From the NCBI GenBank assembly GCA_030770425.1, contig JASJFT010000119.1, positions 1-64,000 on the forward strand: a DNA stretch of 64,000 bases. The letters are read 5' to 3'. Shown here one piece after another: positions 63,887-64,000 of the stretch; position 1 is the stretch's first letter, and each line of letters begins with the position of its first letter. Origin of the DNA: Darksidea phi (taxonomy: Eukaryota; Ascomycota; Dothideomycetes; Pleosporales; Lentitheciaceae). Position numbers and translations under genes: made by a program. Below the pieces are notes generated by a model. The model did no database searches and had not been told where the DNA came from. It worked only from the letters and a program-made list of their open reading frames with translations.

Positions 63887-64000
63887 GTATTTTGAGAAAA
63901 ATTGCTGTCAATGATGCGATTGTAACGACTATATCATCAATTAAGGAAGGTAAGAGGAACAAAAAGAAAGGGAGCAAAAACCGACCCTAAATGCACCTCA

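Overview
The window looks like a piece of a filamentous ascomycete (Pezizomycotina) chromosome. Protein genes are split by very short GT-AG introns (46-94 nt in most genes, with CTAAC/CTGAC/TTAAC-type branch sites). A single 5S rRNA gene is dispersed among protein genes. Families include HET, secreted beta-propeller, feruloyl esterase, AA9-type LPMO and Cu-only SOD. Several relics carry TGG-to-TAG or CGA-to-TGA changes and lie in AT-rich, TA-dinucleotide-rich DNA, as expected from RIP. The plant-cell-wall enzymes suggest a plant-associated or saprotrophic lifestyle. I do not name a species.

Layout. 0-8 kb: a 74-nt poly-C edge, a very large multi-domain gene (methyltransferase-like, FAD oxidase, P-loop kinase-like and phosphoribosyltransferase parts), a HET gene and an FtsJ-like methyltransferase. 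8-15 kb: gene-poor, with a broken Ty1/copia element, an intact secreted Cu-only superoxide dismutase and an SDR fragment. 15-25.4 kb: a secretome stretch with an aspartic-protease-like protein, an alpha/beta-hydrolase relic, a secreted kelch protein, a secreted parallel beta-helix protein and a feruloyl esterase. 25.5-28.8 kb: adjacent wrecks of an MFS efflux pump and an AflR-like regulator, probably the remains of a secondary-metabolite locus. 28.8-41.1 kb: amidase, a small membrane gene with an in-frame TAG, class II aldolase, a polytopic membrane protein, a RIP-like AT-rich block and a large E2 ubiquitin-conjugating protein. 41.7-45.2 kb: P450 relic, 5S rRNA gene and a complex repeat. 45.3-60.7 kb: a ten-exon NucA/NucB-type secreted nuclease, a truncated FG-nucleoporin, an intron-rich tRNA-Met gene, a GIY-YIG protein, HET and Rad52-like fragments, an F-box/ankyrin gene, a small secreted protein and an AA9-type LPMO. 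60.8-64 kb: an inverted copy of the 44-kb repeat, then sequence with no gene I can support.

Most notable observation: the tRNA-Met(CAU) gene at 49883-50035 has a normal anticodon-loop intron and also a 50-nt insertion in the variable loop. That insertion has GTAAGT, an ACTGAT branch-like motif and TTAG, and removing it exactly restores a canonical 74-nt elongator tRNA-Met. It looks like a spliceosomal-type intron inside a Pol III gene.

Other points worth checking are the four-part fusion gene, the TAG codon replacing a conserved Trp with intact exons downstream, and the paired inverted repeats around 44 and 61 kb. All gene models were built by reading splice sites and phases by eye; no alignments or searches were run.
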